DNA of 7,762 bases, taken from NCBI GenBank assembly GCA_903837255.1, contig CAILTZ010000676.1:1-7762 (forward strand). The letters are read 5' to 3'. Both the position numbers and the translations under genes were made by a program. This DNA is from an uncultured Pirellula sp. (GTDB lineage Bacteria > Planctomycetota > Planctomycetia > Pirellulales > Pirellulaceae). The notes beneath the pieces are model-generated. The model was not told where the DNA came from, did not search any database, and saw only the letters and a list, made by a program, of their open reading frames with translations. This document shows, in pieces, positions 1 through 6,461 of this stretch. Within the stretch, counting starts at the first letter, position 1, and each line of letters begins with the position of its first letter.

Positions 1-1
1 A

Positions 2-2158
2 GAGCAGATCAACGAATCTGCCAAATCGTGGTGGTCTTATCAACCACTTTCAGAGCCTTCGGTTCCGGTCGAGGACTCCTGGGCTTGGACAACCATCGAT
101 CGGTTCATTGCACAAAAGCATCGAGAATCCAATGTCCGGCCGGTTGCTGATGCTCATCCCGAGGCATTGCTGAGGCGTTTGTATTTTGATTTGACTGGGT
201 TGCCACCGTCTATCGACCAAGTCCGTTCGTTTGCCGAGGATTTGAGCCAAGGGGTAACGCGTCAGGAGTCGATCGAGCGTGTTGTGGATCAGTTGCTCAA
301 GAGCGATGCCTTTGCGGTGCATTGGGCAAGGCATTGGCTGGATGTTTCCAGATACGCAGAGTCCTCGGGCCGCGACGTGAATGTTCCTTATAATCAAGCT
401 TGGAGATACCGCGATTGGGTGATCGACTCGTTTCGCAAGAACAAGCCCTTTGATAGATTTCTGCTCGAGCAAATTGCCGGCGATTTGATCGATGCAGACG
501 ACCCCAGGCAGAAGGCACAAGGGCTCATTGCTACGGGATTTCTTGCGATAGGTTCGAGGAATCTCAATGAGGCGAATCAGAAGCTCTTTGCATTGGACCA
601 AGCCGACGAGCAGATCGATTCTGTTTTTCAAGCGACCATGGCCATGACGATGGCCTGTGCTCGTTGTCATGACCACAAGTTCGAGCCGATATCGCAGAAA
701 GAGTACACGGCTGTGGCCGGGATATTCTTGTCGACCGATACACGCTACGGAGCCTCGGGAGGTAACAATGCCCGCAATCCCTCCGAAGCGATCGAGCTTC
801 CTGCCGAATGCGAATTGCCTACGCTCACGCCATCTTGGAGCGAACAAGAGATCCGCAAGAAGCGACAGGATTTATCCAATCTCAGGAAGCAGATCGCAGC
901 GATTGTCGAGGAAATGGAGGAGAAACGCAGGAAGTCCAAGGCCAATGGTACATTCGACCGAAGTCGCCAGCAGGAGTTGCGCAAGGCATCCCAGCAAGCC
1001 AACGAACTTGAGTTTCAACTTTCGGCTCTCAACGACGACGACACCGTTCGAGCACTTGCGATGGGAGTGGTCGATCGACCATTGGAGGTTCCCAAGCCCG
1101 ATGCGGATCGAGAGCGAATGGGCCGCTACCTTGGTGGTGTGCGCCGTCCGGCTTTTCCTGTGATTGACAATAGTCCATTTTTCGCAAGAGGCGAAGTCGG
1201 GCTTGCAGGGGAGAAGGTTCAGCGATCGGTGCCCGATATTTTCGGGGACTCTCATGAGTATCGAATCCCTCGCGATGCCAGCGGAAGGCTGGAGTTGGCA
1301 AGATGGATCGTCCATGAAAAGAACCCGCTTACTGCAAGGGTTGCGGTCAACCGTTTCTGGCACTGGATGATGGGCCAAGGCATCGTCGAGAGTGTCGATA
1401 ACTTTGGAACCACTGGGAGCCAGCCCTCGCACCCGGAGCTTCTGGATCATCTTGCCCGTGAATTTATTGCCCAGGGGTGGGATGTTAAGAAACTCATTCG
1501 CAAAATTGCCGTGAGTCGAGCTTATCAATTATCGAGTCTTGATCAGAACCCAGAGTCCTTTGCCAGTGATCCTGCCAACAAGCTCATGTGGCGTGCCAAG
1601 AGTCGCAGGTTGCAAGCCGAAGAGATACGCGACGCGATGTTGAGCTTATCGGATCGACTCGATTCTCAACCGGTTCTAGGCACGGCGATGGCAAAGAAAA
1701 ATCTTGGTAATCGGGTCGATCCGAGCCCAGCGAAGAAGCGGGCCAAGGGTGAGGTTTTCGCCGAGGATATATGCCGCTCGATCTTCTTGCCCATGCCTCG
1801 CGGAGCGCCGCCGGAAGTCCTTGAGTTGTTCGATCTGCCTGATGCGATGATGGTGCAGGGGGCTCGTGAGACGACCAATGTGCCATCTCAGTCCTTGTAC
1901 CTGCTTAACAACCCTGCGGTCGCAGGCATAGCAGGGGCTATCGCGCGGAGGATCACCGAAACGGTACCTGGGCGGGGCGCGGAGAACTTTGAGCAACGGG
2001 TTGATCTGCTTTACCAGACGATCCTTTGCCGAAGACCGACTGGGGATGAAATGCAAATGGCTAACATGCTTTTCCGAAGCAGCGACACGAGCGAGGCCGG
2101 CTGGGTGAGCCTTGCTCGCGGTCTGCTGGCGACGGCTGAGTTTCGATATTTGGATTAG
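2..2158 (+). CDS. DUF1549/DUF1553 (PSCyt2-PSD1) protein, 3' part
   Basis: Large planctomycete-type secreted protein, C-terminal 718 residues visible. The frame is open from base 2, so the true start lies before the window; family members usually carry a signal peptide and an N-terminal PSCyt1 haem domain there. The visible part opens with a WWSYQPL segment typical of the linker before DUF1549. It continues with LLRRLYFDLTGLPPS (from about 164), HWARHWLDVSRYAES and, at 656-670, CARCH followed by DHKFEPI, the CxxCH haem-attachment-like motif of this family. A charged coiled-coil-like stretch (about 833-1033) separates this from the DUF1553/PSD1 domain (about 1286-2090), which shows GRLELARWI, NPLTARVAVNRFW, DNFGTTGSQPSHPELL and a RETTNVPSQSLYLLNNP segment. 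The DUF1501 gene follows after 59 bases, the usual arrangement. Family assignment is secure. Haem binding and any catalytic role are inference; the function of the family is not established. Confidence 0.93.
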   Translation, partial: EQINESAKSWWSYQPLSEPSVPVEDSWAWTTIDRFIAQKHRESNVRPVADAHPEALLRRLYFDLTGLPPSIDQVRSFAEDLSQGVTRQESIERVVDQLLKSDAFAVHWARHWLDVSRYAESSGRDVNVPYNQAWRYRDWVIDSFRKNKPFDRFLLEQIAGDLIDADDPRQKAQGLIATGFLAIGSRNLNEANQKLFALDQADEQIDSVFQATMAMTMACARCHDHKFEPISQKEYTAVAGIFLSTDTRYGASGGNNARNPSEAIELPAECELPTLTPSWSEQEIRKKRQDLSNLRKQIAAIVEEMEEKRRKSKANGTFDRSRQQELRKASQQANELEFQLSALNDDDTVRALAMGVVDRPLEVPKPDADRERMGRYLGGVRRPAFPVIDNSPFFARGEVGLAGEKVQRSVPDIFGDSHEYRIPRDASGRLELARWIVHEKNPLTARVAVNRFWHWMMGQGIVESVDNFGTTGSQPSHPELLDHLAREFIAQGWDVKKLIRKIAVSRAYQLSSLDQNPESFASDPANKLMWRAKSRRLQAEEIRDAMLSLSDRLDSQPVLGTAMAKKNLGNRVDPSPAKKRAKGEVFAEDICRSIFLPMPRGAPPEVLELFDLPDAMMVQGARETTNVPSQSLYLLNNPAVAGIAGAIARRITETVPGRGAENFEQRVDLLYQTILCRRPTGDEMQMANMLFRSSDTSEAGWVSLARGLLATAEFRYLD

Positions 2159-2205
2159 TTTCTTCCAACGTTTTTAGTCTACTTCGTTTACGCCTTTGAA
2201 TGCAT

Positions 2206-2211
2206 GGGAAG
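2206..2211 (+). promoter_or_regulatory. Ribosome binding site deciding the DUF1501 start
   Basis: GGGAAG lies 6 bases before the ATG at 2218. The in-frame ATG at 2200 has only pyrimidine-rich sequence upstream with no Shine-Dalgarno match, and it precedes this site. The 2218 start is therefore preferred. Confidence 0.5.
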
Positions 2212-2217
2212 TTGAAC

Positions 2218-3585
2218 ATGACTCTTTGCCAAAACCGAGTGTCTTTGCTGAGCCGACGGAGCGTTCTGCAGAATACCGCCTGCGGTTTCGGATGGTTGGC
2301 GCTATCGGCCCTACTGTCCAAGCAGGGGCTGGCCAGCCCTGGCAGCAAGTCGCCTGGGGCTCATTTTCCGGCCAAGGCCAAGCGGGTGATTTTCATGTAC
2401 ATGCGAGGTGGTCCGTCGCATGTCGATACATTCGATTATAAGCCTGAGCTGGAGAAGGCCGATGGGCAGACCGGACCTCGACCTGGGAGCAAATGGATGA
2501 AGTCTCCGTGGAAGTTTGAAAAGCGGGGCCAGAGTGGATTGTGGATCTCCGACTTGTTTCCAGAGCTTAGCAAAGCCGCTGACGATATGCTCATCGTCAA
2601 TTCGATGCAGACCGATGTACCGGCGCATGCTCAAGCCACGATTCGGATGCATACCGGAACGAGTCAGTTTGTAAGGCCGAGCGTTGGTTCGTGGGTGCTT
2701 TATGGGCTTGGGGCTGAAAACGAGAGCATTCCGGGATTTATCAGTATCGGTGCTTCGGGTAGCGCGCAGAACTACGGGAACGCTTTTCTGCCGGCGCACT
2801 ATCAGGGGATGCGGTTGGGCAATGGCAATCGAGAGGTCGACGAAACTCAGGTGGCCAACCTTGCGCCTTTGGTGGGAAGCGAGAGGCAGCGGCGTGAATT
2901 GGATTTCATCCAGGGTATGAATCAGAAGAAGTTGCTGAATGATCCGGGGGATCAGGAGATCGAAGGGGTTATCCGCTCCTATGAAATGGCTTATCGGATG
3001 CAATCAGAGCTGCCGACGGTTCTAGACATCAAATCCGAGAGCGAGCAGACCAAGGAGCTGTATGGTTTGGACCGCAAGGATACCAAGAGTTTTGGTAGCA
3101 AGTGTCTCGTGGCGCGTCGGATGATCGAGGCAGGGGTGCGGTTCGTCGAAGTTTCTCAAGGGTCATGGGATCACCATGCGTCTCTGAATCAAAAGCTGAC
3201 GGAGAACTGCAACGCGATCGACAGGCCGATGTATGGGTTGATCACCGATCTGAAGCAGCGAGGGCTTTTGGACGAAACGTTGATTGTCTGGGCGGGAGAA
3301 TTTGGACGGACTCCATATGCACAAGGCCGAGATGGTCGAGACCACAATCACAAAGCGTTCAGTCTTTGGATGGCAGGGGGAGGGATCGCGGCTGGCAAGC
3401 AGTATGGACGAAGCGGTGATTTTGGAGTCGAAGCCACCGAGAACCCTGTCCCGGTGGTCGATTTCCATGCGACGTTGTTGGCCCTTTTGGGCTTAGACCA
3501 CCAGCAGCTGACCTATCCTTATGCAGGGCGCGATTTTCGTTTGACCGACACCAAGGGTCAGGTGATTAGGGAACTCATCGGCTGA
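2218..3585 (+). CDS. DUF1501 family protein with Tat signal
   Basis: Complete 455-residue protein; an ATG at 2200 would add six residues. The N-terminus carries a twin-arginine signal: SRRSVL around residues 12-17, then a hydrophobic stretch (GFGWLALSALL), so export in folded form by Tat is expected. The rest matches DUF1501, which belongs to the alkaline phosphatase/sulfatase-like fold. Recognisable blocks are the N-terminal FMYMRGGPSHVDTFDYKP, WDHHASLNQ in the middle, ETLIVWAGEFGRTP, GRDHNHKAFSLWMAGGG, and the C-terminal PVVDFHATLLALLGLD with YAGRDFRLTD. The Asp/His residues in these blocks are plausible metal ligands by analogy with the fold. It lies 59 bases behind the DUF1549/DUF1553 gene on the same strand, and the two families are habitually paired in planctomycetes, so a shared transcript and cooperating extracytoplasmic products are likely. 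Substrate and reaction are unknown. No truncation or frameshift seen. Confidence 0.92.
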   Translation: MTLCQNRVSLLSRRSVLQNTACGFGWLALSALLSKQGLASPGSKSPGAHFPAKAKRVIFMYMRGGPSHVDTFDYKPELEKADGQTGPRPGSKWMKSPWKFEKRGQSGLWISDLFPELSKAADDMLIVNSMQTDVPAHAQATIRMHTGTSQFVRPSVGSWVLYGLGAENESIPGFISIGASGSAQNYGNAFLPAHYQGMRLGNGNREVDETQVANLAPLVGSERQRRELDFIQGMNQKKLLNDPGDQEIEGVIRSYEMAYRMQSELPTVLDIKSESEQTKELYGLDRKDTKSFGSKCLVARRMIEAGVRFVEVSQGSWDHHASLNQKLTENCNAIDRPMYGLITDLKQRGLLDETLIVWAGEFGRTPYAQGRDGRDHNHKAFSLWMAGGGIAAGKQYGRSGDFGVEATENPVPVVDFHATLLALLGLDHQQLTYPYAGRDFRLTDTKGQVIRELIG

Positions 3586-3597
3586 TTTTTGGCACGA

Positions 3598-3633
3598 GAA
3601 AAGTCCGGTTTTTTCTTTTTTTAGTCGAAAAAG
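3598..3633 (+). terminator. Weak T-rich terminator candidate after DUF1501
   Basis: Just after the DUF1501 stop, GAAAA (3598-3602) can pair with TTTTC (3611-3615), and seven T residues follow (3616-3622). CTTTTT (3615-3620) could instead pair with AAAAAG (3628-3633). The stems are short and A/T only, so thermal stability is poor. The T-run and position fit a transcript end, but evidence is weak. Confidence 0.3.
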
Positions 3634-3855
3634 CTAACCAATCCAAGGTTGCTTGGGAATTAAGCAGAGGGCCCAGGCATCTTTTACCCGATGGATTCTC
3701 TATAAATTATCTATTCGTCGCTGAGGGCACGATGGGTGGTCTTGAGCTGCCGCATTCGGCGTTTCCTTGCTTCATTTAAGCTTTATAACGCCTCGACGTG
3801 GTTGCTTGTCCGAATCGGCGGGTGTAGGATTCGGTGGGAGATTCTAAAGGCCCTT
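3634..3855 (+). other. Leader/intergenic stretch before the pseudopilin gene
   Basis: No convincing gene lies between 3586 and 3871. An A/T-rich box TATAAATTAT at 3701-3710 and TATAAC at 3784-3789 resemble -10 elements, but neither has a good -35 partner at normal spacing. A perfect 7-bp inverted repeat, CCGAATC (3810-3816) and GATTCGG (3828-3834), forms a hairpin with an 11-base loop about 20 bases before the Shine-Dalgarno sequence. The stretch most likely holds the promoter and 5' leader of the DUF1559 gene. Confidence 0.4.
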
Positions 3856-3862
3856 AGGGAGG
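3856..3862 (+). promoter_or_regulatory. Ribosome binding site supporting a GTG start
   Basis: AGGGAGG ends 9 bases before the GTG at 3872. It is the strongest Shine-Dalgarno match in the window. It fixes the pseudopilin start at a GTG codon and gives a short, correctly placed prepilin leader. Confidence 0.65.
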
Positions 3863-3871
3863 CGAGAGACA

Positions 3872-4903
3872 GTGAGAAAGAGCAAGCTAGGGTTTTCGGC
3901 CGGATTCACATTGGTCGAGCTATTGGTCGTCATTGCGATCATTGGGGTACTGATCAGCTTGCTTTTGCCTGCTGTACAAGCGGCCCGAGAGGCTGCCCGT
4001 CGCACGCAGTGCATGAGCCACATTCGGCAGTTGGCGCTCGGATGCTCGAACTTTGAGAGCGCCTATGGCAAGTATCCGTTTTGTCGAAAATACGACATTT
4101 GGGATTCGTACACCTGGACCAGTCAAATCCTTCCTTACATTGAACAGCCGGTGATGTTCAATCAGTTGTACACATTGGGCACGCAACCCTACACGACCAG
4201 CTATCCGGGTCCCAATTCCCTGATGGGTGATGATCCAAAGCTCCGCGAAGCCCGTCACAACCGAGTAACGATTTTTATTTGCCCGAGCGATGGCAAGCAG
4301 CCCGAGAACGAGATGGATACCCGGACATACGGTTTCTACCGTGGCAACTATCGTGGGTGTGTTGGATCTGGGGATATGTATGGGACACCCACCGATAACA
4401 CCGCAGGGCCATGGGGGGCAGGTTTTTTTACGGTCATGCCGAATCAGAGTTTTGATACCAATGCGAGAGTCAGAACGATCTACAATCGGGCCAGGGATTG
4501 CACCGATGGATTGTCCAATACCATCATGCTCAGCGAAGGCCTGATGGCCAACGTAACATGGTGGGGCGGTGCGATGGGAGAAATCCACTATGGCAACATG
4601 GGAGGATCGCTCTTTTCGGCAACGCTTACGCCTAACTCAACCGCTCCGGATCGTATTCTCGGCCCATGCCCACAGGATCAAGGAGACTCGCGATACAGAG
4701 CGCCTTGCTTGAGCCTTGGCGGGATCGCTTGGTGGACTCGTTCGGGCCAACTGGCTCATGCTGCAGCGCGGAGTCTACACGGCACAGGTGTGGCTGTCTC
4801 GATGGCAGATGGCAGCACGCAGTTTGTCACCAACAGCATCGAAGTGGCCGTCTGGCGCGGCTTGTCAACGGCCAGCAACAACGAGAAGGTTCTCTTGGAA
4901 TAG
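3872..4903 (+). CDS. DUF1559 protein with type IV pilin-like N-terminus
   Basis: Complete 343-residue protein starting at GTG behind a strong Shine-Dalgarno. Residues 1-11 form a short basic leader ending in Gly11. They are followed by [20 protein letters not shown], a textbook prepilin N-terminus with Glu at +5 (Glu16), so processing and N-methylation by a prepilin peptidase after Gly11 are expected. The following [17 protein letters not shown] with downstream [19 protein letters not shown] is the DUF1559 signature. Further family marks are IFICPSDG (about 134-141), [12 protein letters not shown] (212-223) and [17 protein letters not shown] (303-319) near the C-terminus. Length is typical. 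Planctomycete genomes carry many copies, often next to a small lipoprotein gene, as here (53-base gap). The product is probably anchored in an inner membrane or assembled in a pseudopilus-like structure; its actual role is not established. Confidence 0.95.
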   Translation: MRKSKLGFSAGFTLVELLVVIAIIGVLISLLLPAVQAAREAARRTQCMSHIRQLALGCSNFESAYGKYPFCRKYDIWDSYTWTSQILPYIEQPVMFNQLYTLGTQPYTTSYPGPNSLMGDDPKLREARHNRVTIFICPSDGKQPENEMDTRTYGFYRGNYRGCVGSGDMYGTPTDNTAGPWGAGFFTVMPNQSFDTNARVRTIYNRARDCTDGLSNTIMLSEGLMANVTWWGGAMGEIHYGNMGGSLFSATLTPNSTAPDRILGPCPQDQGDSRYRAPCLSLGGIAWWTRSGQLAHAAARSLHGTGVAVSMADGSTQFVTNSIEVAVWRGLSTASNNEKVLLE

Positions 4904-4956
4904 ATACCAACCGTTGGATTGAAGAGTTCGAGACCTCAAGCCTAAGCGAAGTATCA

Positions 4957-5424
4957 GTGCCAACAAAAATCAAACAAACTCCCCTTGTTCTTGTTTTGCT
5001 TGCAAGCTTGATCGTCACTGCGATCGGATGCGGTGGATCGACTGGTACCGTTCAAGGGACTGTAAGTTACGAGGGGGTGCCTATCGAGAAGGGGATGATC
5101 ACCTTGACTCCCTTCGAGGGCAAAGGTTCCCCAGTTGGATGCACCATCCAGAACGGAAAGTATTACGCCAAGGGGGTGACTCCGGGAAAGAATGTACTGA
5201 CGGTTGCGGCGGTCAAGCAAGTGACGTTTTCTCGGAGCTCCGAGGAGATGAGCCAGATGGCGGCAAGCAAGGCCGGGAAAGGCTCCATCGAAGGCTTGAT
5301 CGACCCTGCGGACATCGTGCCCGCCGATGCCAAGGGCAATGGTGCACAGCACAATATCAACCCCGGCAGCAATACCATCGATCTAACACTAACCAAGCCA
5401 GAGGTCTCAGCGAAGACCGACTGA
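4957..5424 (+). CDS. Small lipoprotein, carboxypeptidase-regulatory-like fold
   Basis: 155-residue predicted lipoprotein. The start is placed at GTG 4957, because between the pseudopilin stop (4903) and this codon the frame contains no ATG, GTG or TTG. The Shine-Dalgarno (GAAG, 5 bases upstream) is weak. Residues 1-24 are a signal peptide: KIK near the N-terminus, then a hydrophobic run PLVLVLLASLIV. It ends in a lipobox-like AIGC with Cys25 as the lipidation site, followed by GGSTG. The mature part begins TVQGTVSYEGVPIEKGMITLTP and continues to GKYYAKGVTPGKNVLTV, the pattern of short beta-sandwich (carboxypeptidase regulatory-like/transthyretin-like) lipoproteins common in planctomycetes. 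The C-terminal half, rich in Ser, Lys and Asn, has no recognised motif. Position right behind a DUF1559 gene suggests co-transcription and an envelope role with it. Function is unknown. Confidence 0.85.
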   Translation: MPTKIKQTPLVLVLLASLIVTAIGCGGSTGTVQGTVSYEGVPIEKGMITLTPFEGKGSPVGCTIQNGKYYAKGVTPGKNVLTVAAVKQVTFSRSSEEMSQMAASKAGKGSIEGLIDPADIVPADAKGNGAQHNINPGSNTIDLTLTKPEVSAKTD

Positions 5425-5448
5425 GTATCTTTGAATCGGTCTGTTTTT
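5414..5448 (+). terminator. Hairpin plus T-run at the end of the lipoprotein gene
   Basis: AGACCGA (5414-5420) pairs perfectly with TCGGTCT (5436-5442) over 7 bp around a 15-base loop, and GTTTTT follows at once (5443-5448). The loop contains the TGA stop (5422-5424). Position and T-run fit an intrinsic terminator separating the pseudopilin/lipoprotein pair from the Dabb gene. The long loop lowers confidence. Confidence 0.5.
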
Positions 5449-5456
5449 GAATCGGT
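5431..5456 (+). repeat. 10-base direct repeat TTGAATCGGT
   Basis: TTGAATCGGT occurs at 5431-5440 and again at 5447-5456, a 16-base period, in the 65-base gap before the Dabb gene. The first copy overlaps the 3' arm of the hairpin there. It could be a pair of protein-binding half sites or simply a small local duplication. Confidence 0.55.
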
Positions 5457-5475
5457 TCTCTCAACGTTACCCTTC

Positions 5476-5481
5476 AAGGAG
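5476..5481 (+). promoter_or_regulatory. Ribosome binding site of the Dabb gene
   Basis: AAGGAG lies 8 bases before the ATG at 5490. It supports translation of the long form that includes the signal peptide. Confidence 0.65.
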
Positions 5482-5489
5482 TTTGCAGA

Positions 5490-5903
5490 ATGCTCTCTAC
5501 CAAATGGATCAGTTTCCTGTCGGTGGCCTTAGTTGTTTTCGTTACCGTCTTTGCATCGAGCGACCGAGCAGAATCCAATCCGCAAGGAGAGAGGAAGACC
5601 ATGTTACGGCATGTGGTGATTTTCAAGTTCAAAGAGACCAGTTCGGCTGCAGACGTACAAAAAGTCGTCGACGGCTTTAGAGGGCTCAAGGCTAAGATTC
5701 CGCAGATCGCCTCGTTTGAGTTCGGCACGAACAATAGTCCAGAGGGGCTCAACGATGGCTTTACCCACTGCTTCCTGGTAACGTTCAAGGATGAAAAAGA
5801 TCGCGATGTGTATCTGCCGCATCCGGCTCACAAAGCGTTTGTCGATGTGCTCAAGCCGCATTTGGAAAAAGCGATGGTCATCGACTATTGGGCCGGAGAG
5901 TAG
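5490..5903 (+). CDS. Exported Dabb (stress-responsive A/B barrel) protein
   Basis: 137-residue protein. Residues 1-22 are a signal-peptide-like segment (Lys5, hydrophobic WISFLSVALVVFVTVFA), and a short polar linker follows. Residues 38-137 match the whole Dabb domain (ferredoxin-like dimeric alpha/beta barrel): MLRHVVIFKFKE, KIPQIASFEFGTNNSPEGLNDGFTHCFLVTF, then DRDVYLPHPAHKAFVDVLKPHLEKAMVIDYW. The HPAH motif and the Tyr before it are highly typical. A good Shine-Dalgarno precedes ATG 5490. A second one precedes the internal ATG at 5601, which would yield the bare 100-residue domain without the export signal. The gene ends with tandem stops (TAG TAA). It stands alone: a probable terminator lies upstream, and the convergent methyltransferase gene lies downstream. 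Dabb proteins include plant stress proteins and polyketide cyclase-like enzymes; substrate here is unknown. Confidence 0.93.
   Translation: MLSTKWISFLSVALVVFVTVFASSDRAESNPQGERKTMLRHVVIFKFKETSSAADVQKVVDGFRGLKAKIPQIASFEFGTNNSPEGLNDGFTHCFLVTFKDEKDRDVYLPHPAHKAFVDVLKPHLEKAMVIDYWAGE
5584..5597 (+). promoter_or_regulatory. Internal ribosome binding site before ATG 5601
   Basis: A purine-rich run, AAGGAGAGAGGAAG, ends 3 bases before the in-frame ATG at 5601, with its AGGA core 5 bases away. The ATG is exactly where a leaderless Dabb domain would begin. The same bases encode the linker between signal peptide and domain, so the run could be only a codon-use effect. Confidence 0.4.
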
Positions 5904-5907
5904 TAAG

Positions 5908-5934
5908 ACTCCGAAGTGAAACTTCGAAATGAGT
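5908..5934. terminator. Hairpin between convergent genes
   Basis: In the 57-base gap between the Dabb stop and the end of the minus-strand methyltransferase gene, CGAAGT (5912-5917) pairs with ACTTCG (5921-5926) around a GAA loop. An outer ACTC (5908-5911)/GAGT (5931-5934) extends the stem across a 4-base bulge. A short T-rich stretch (TTTCTC) follows on the + side. Location suggests a shared transcription terminator, but no long T-run is present on either side. Confidence 0.45.
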
Positions 5935-5960
5935 TTCTCGGAAGCCAGGCCCTAGGTCCG

Positions 5961-6461
5961 TTACCCACTGGGGTACTGTTTGCAGTATTCGTAAACGGCC
6001 ATGGTCGTGGCTGTTGCCACGTTGTAGCTGTAAGGTTGTCCGTAGACCGGTATTTCGACAACATCGTCGAGCGCGTTGAGTTCTTCCTGAGATAGACCCT
6101 CGCGCTCGGCCCCAACGACGAGTGCCGTTTTTTGCGCAAAAGTATACTCGTACAGGCATGACGAACCGGTGGTTTGCTCAAGTCCCACCATGCGGTAACC
6201 ATCGTCGCGAAACTGCTTGAGCACTGGCAGCAAACTTCTTCGCTGGATGACCTCGACGAAATCGGCCGCGTCTCGAGCAATTTCACGATCCACCTTGCCT
6301 TGGCCGCAGTGAATGATCGTCTTGATCCCCACGCACCCGCAAAGCCGGACGATACGGCTAAGGTTCACGTTGCTGCGCATTGGAGCCAGTGCCAAGATCA
6401 AGCCGCGAGGTGCTTGCAAAACGGTAGGCGGTTTGTGGCGTACATGTTCGAAACGGTTCAT
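5961..6461 (-). CDS. SpoU/TrmH-family RNA 2'-O-methyltransferase
   Basis: 166-residue protein with the three SPOUT-class motifs. Motif 1 is around Asn33-Arg39 (VNLSRIVRLCGCVG), with Arg39 aligning with the conserved catalytic arginine of TrmH/SpoU enzymes. Motif 2 is LVVGAEREGLS (114-124). Motif 3 is VVEIPVYGQPYSYNVATA (134-151). These form the trefoil-knot S-adenosylmethionine site, so transfer of a methyl group to a ribose 2'-OH in tRNA or rRNA is expected in the cytoplasm. The usual SLNV of motif 3 reads SYNV here. The length matches single-domain members such as TrmL, with no N-terminal substrate-binding domain, so the target nucleotide cannot be inferred. The ATG overlaps the TGA of the upstream aldolase-like gene (ATGA, 6458-6461), with no clear Shine-Dalgarno, so translational coupling is likely. 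Confidence 0.92.
   Translation of the reverse strand: MNRFEHVRHKPPTVLQAPRGLILALAPMRSNVNLSRIVRLCGCVGIKTIIHCGQGKVDREIARDAADFVEVIQRRSLLPVLKQFRDDGYRMVGLEQTTGSSCLYEYTFAQKTALVVGAEREGLSQEELNALDDVVEIPVYGQPYSYNVATATTMAVYEYCKQYPSG

Noticed and set aside
167..169. TTG as the start of the DUF1549/DUF1553 gene
   Set aside because: The frame is open back to base 2 and the upstream codons encode conserved family sequence (WWSYQPL and the TIDRFIAQK segment), so the gene is cut by the window edge.
872..1528. Long minus-strand open frame inside the DUF1549/DUF1553 gene
   Set aside because: It lies opposite clearly conserved coding sequence and shows no family features; several similar antisense frames in the DUF1501 and DUF1559 genes were rejected for the same reason.
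3701..3710. TATAAATTAT as a sigma-70 promoter for the DUF1559 gene
   Set aside because: No -35 element at acceptable spacing was found, so it is mentioned only within the description of the leader.
3736..4056. Open frame overlapping the start of the DUF1559 gene
   Set aside because: It shadows the conserved prepilin region in another frame, and its product resembles nothing.
4666..4956. Lipoprotein frame open far upstream into the pseudopilin gene
   Set aside because: The extension lies in a shifted frame over conserved DUF1559 coding sequence and would put the signal peptide in mid-protein. GTG 4957 gives a proper lipoprotein.
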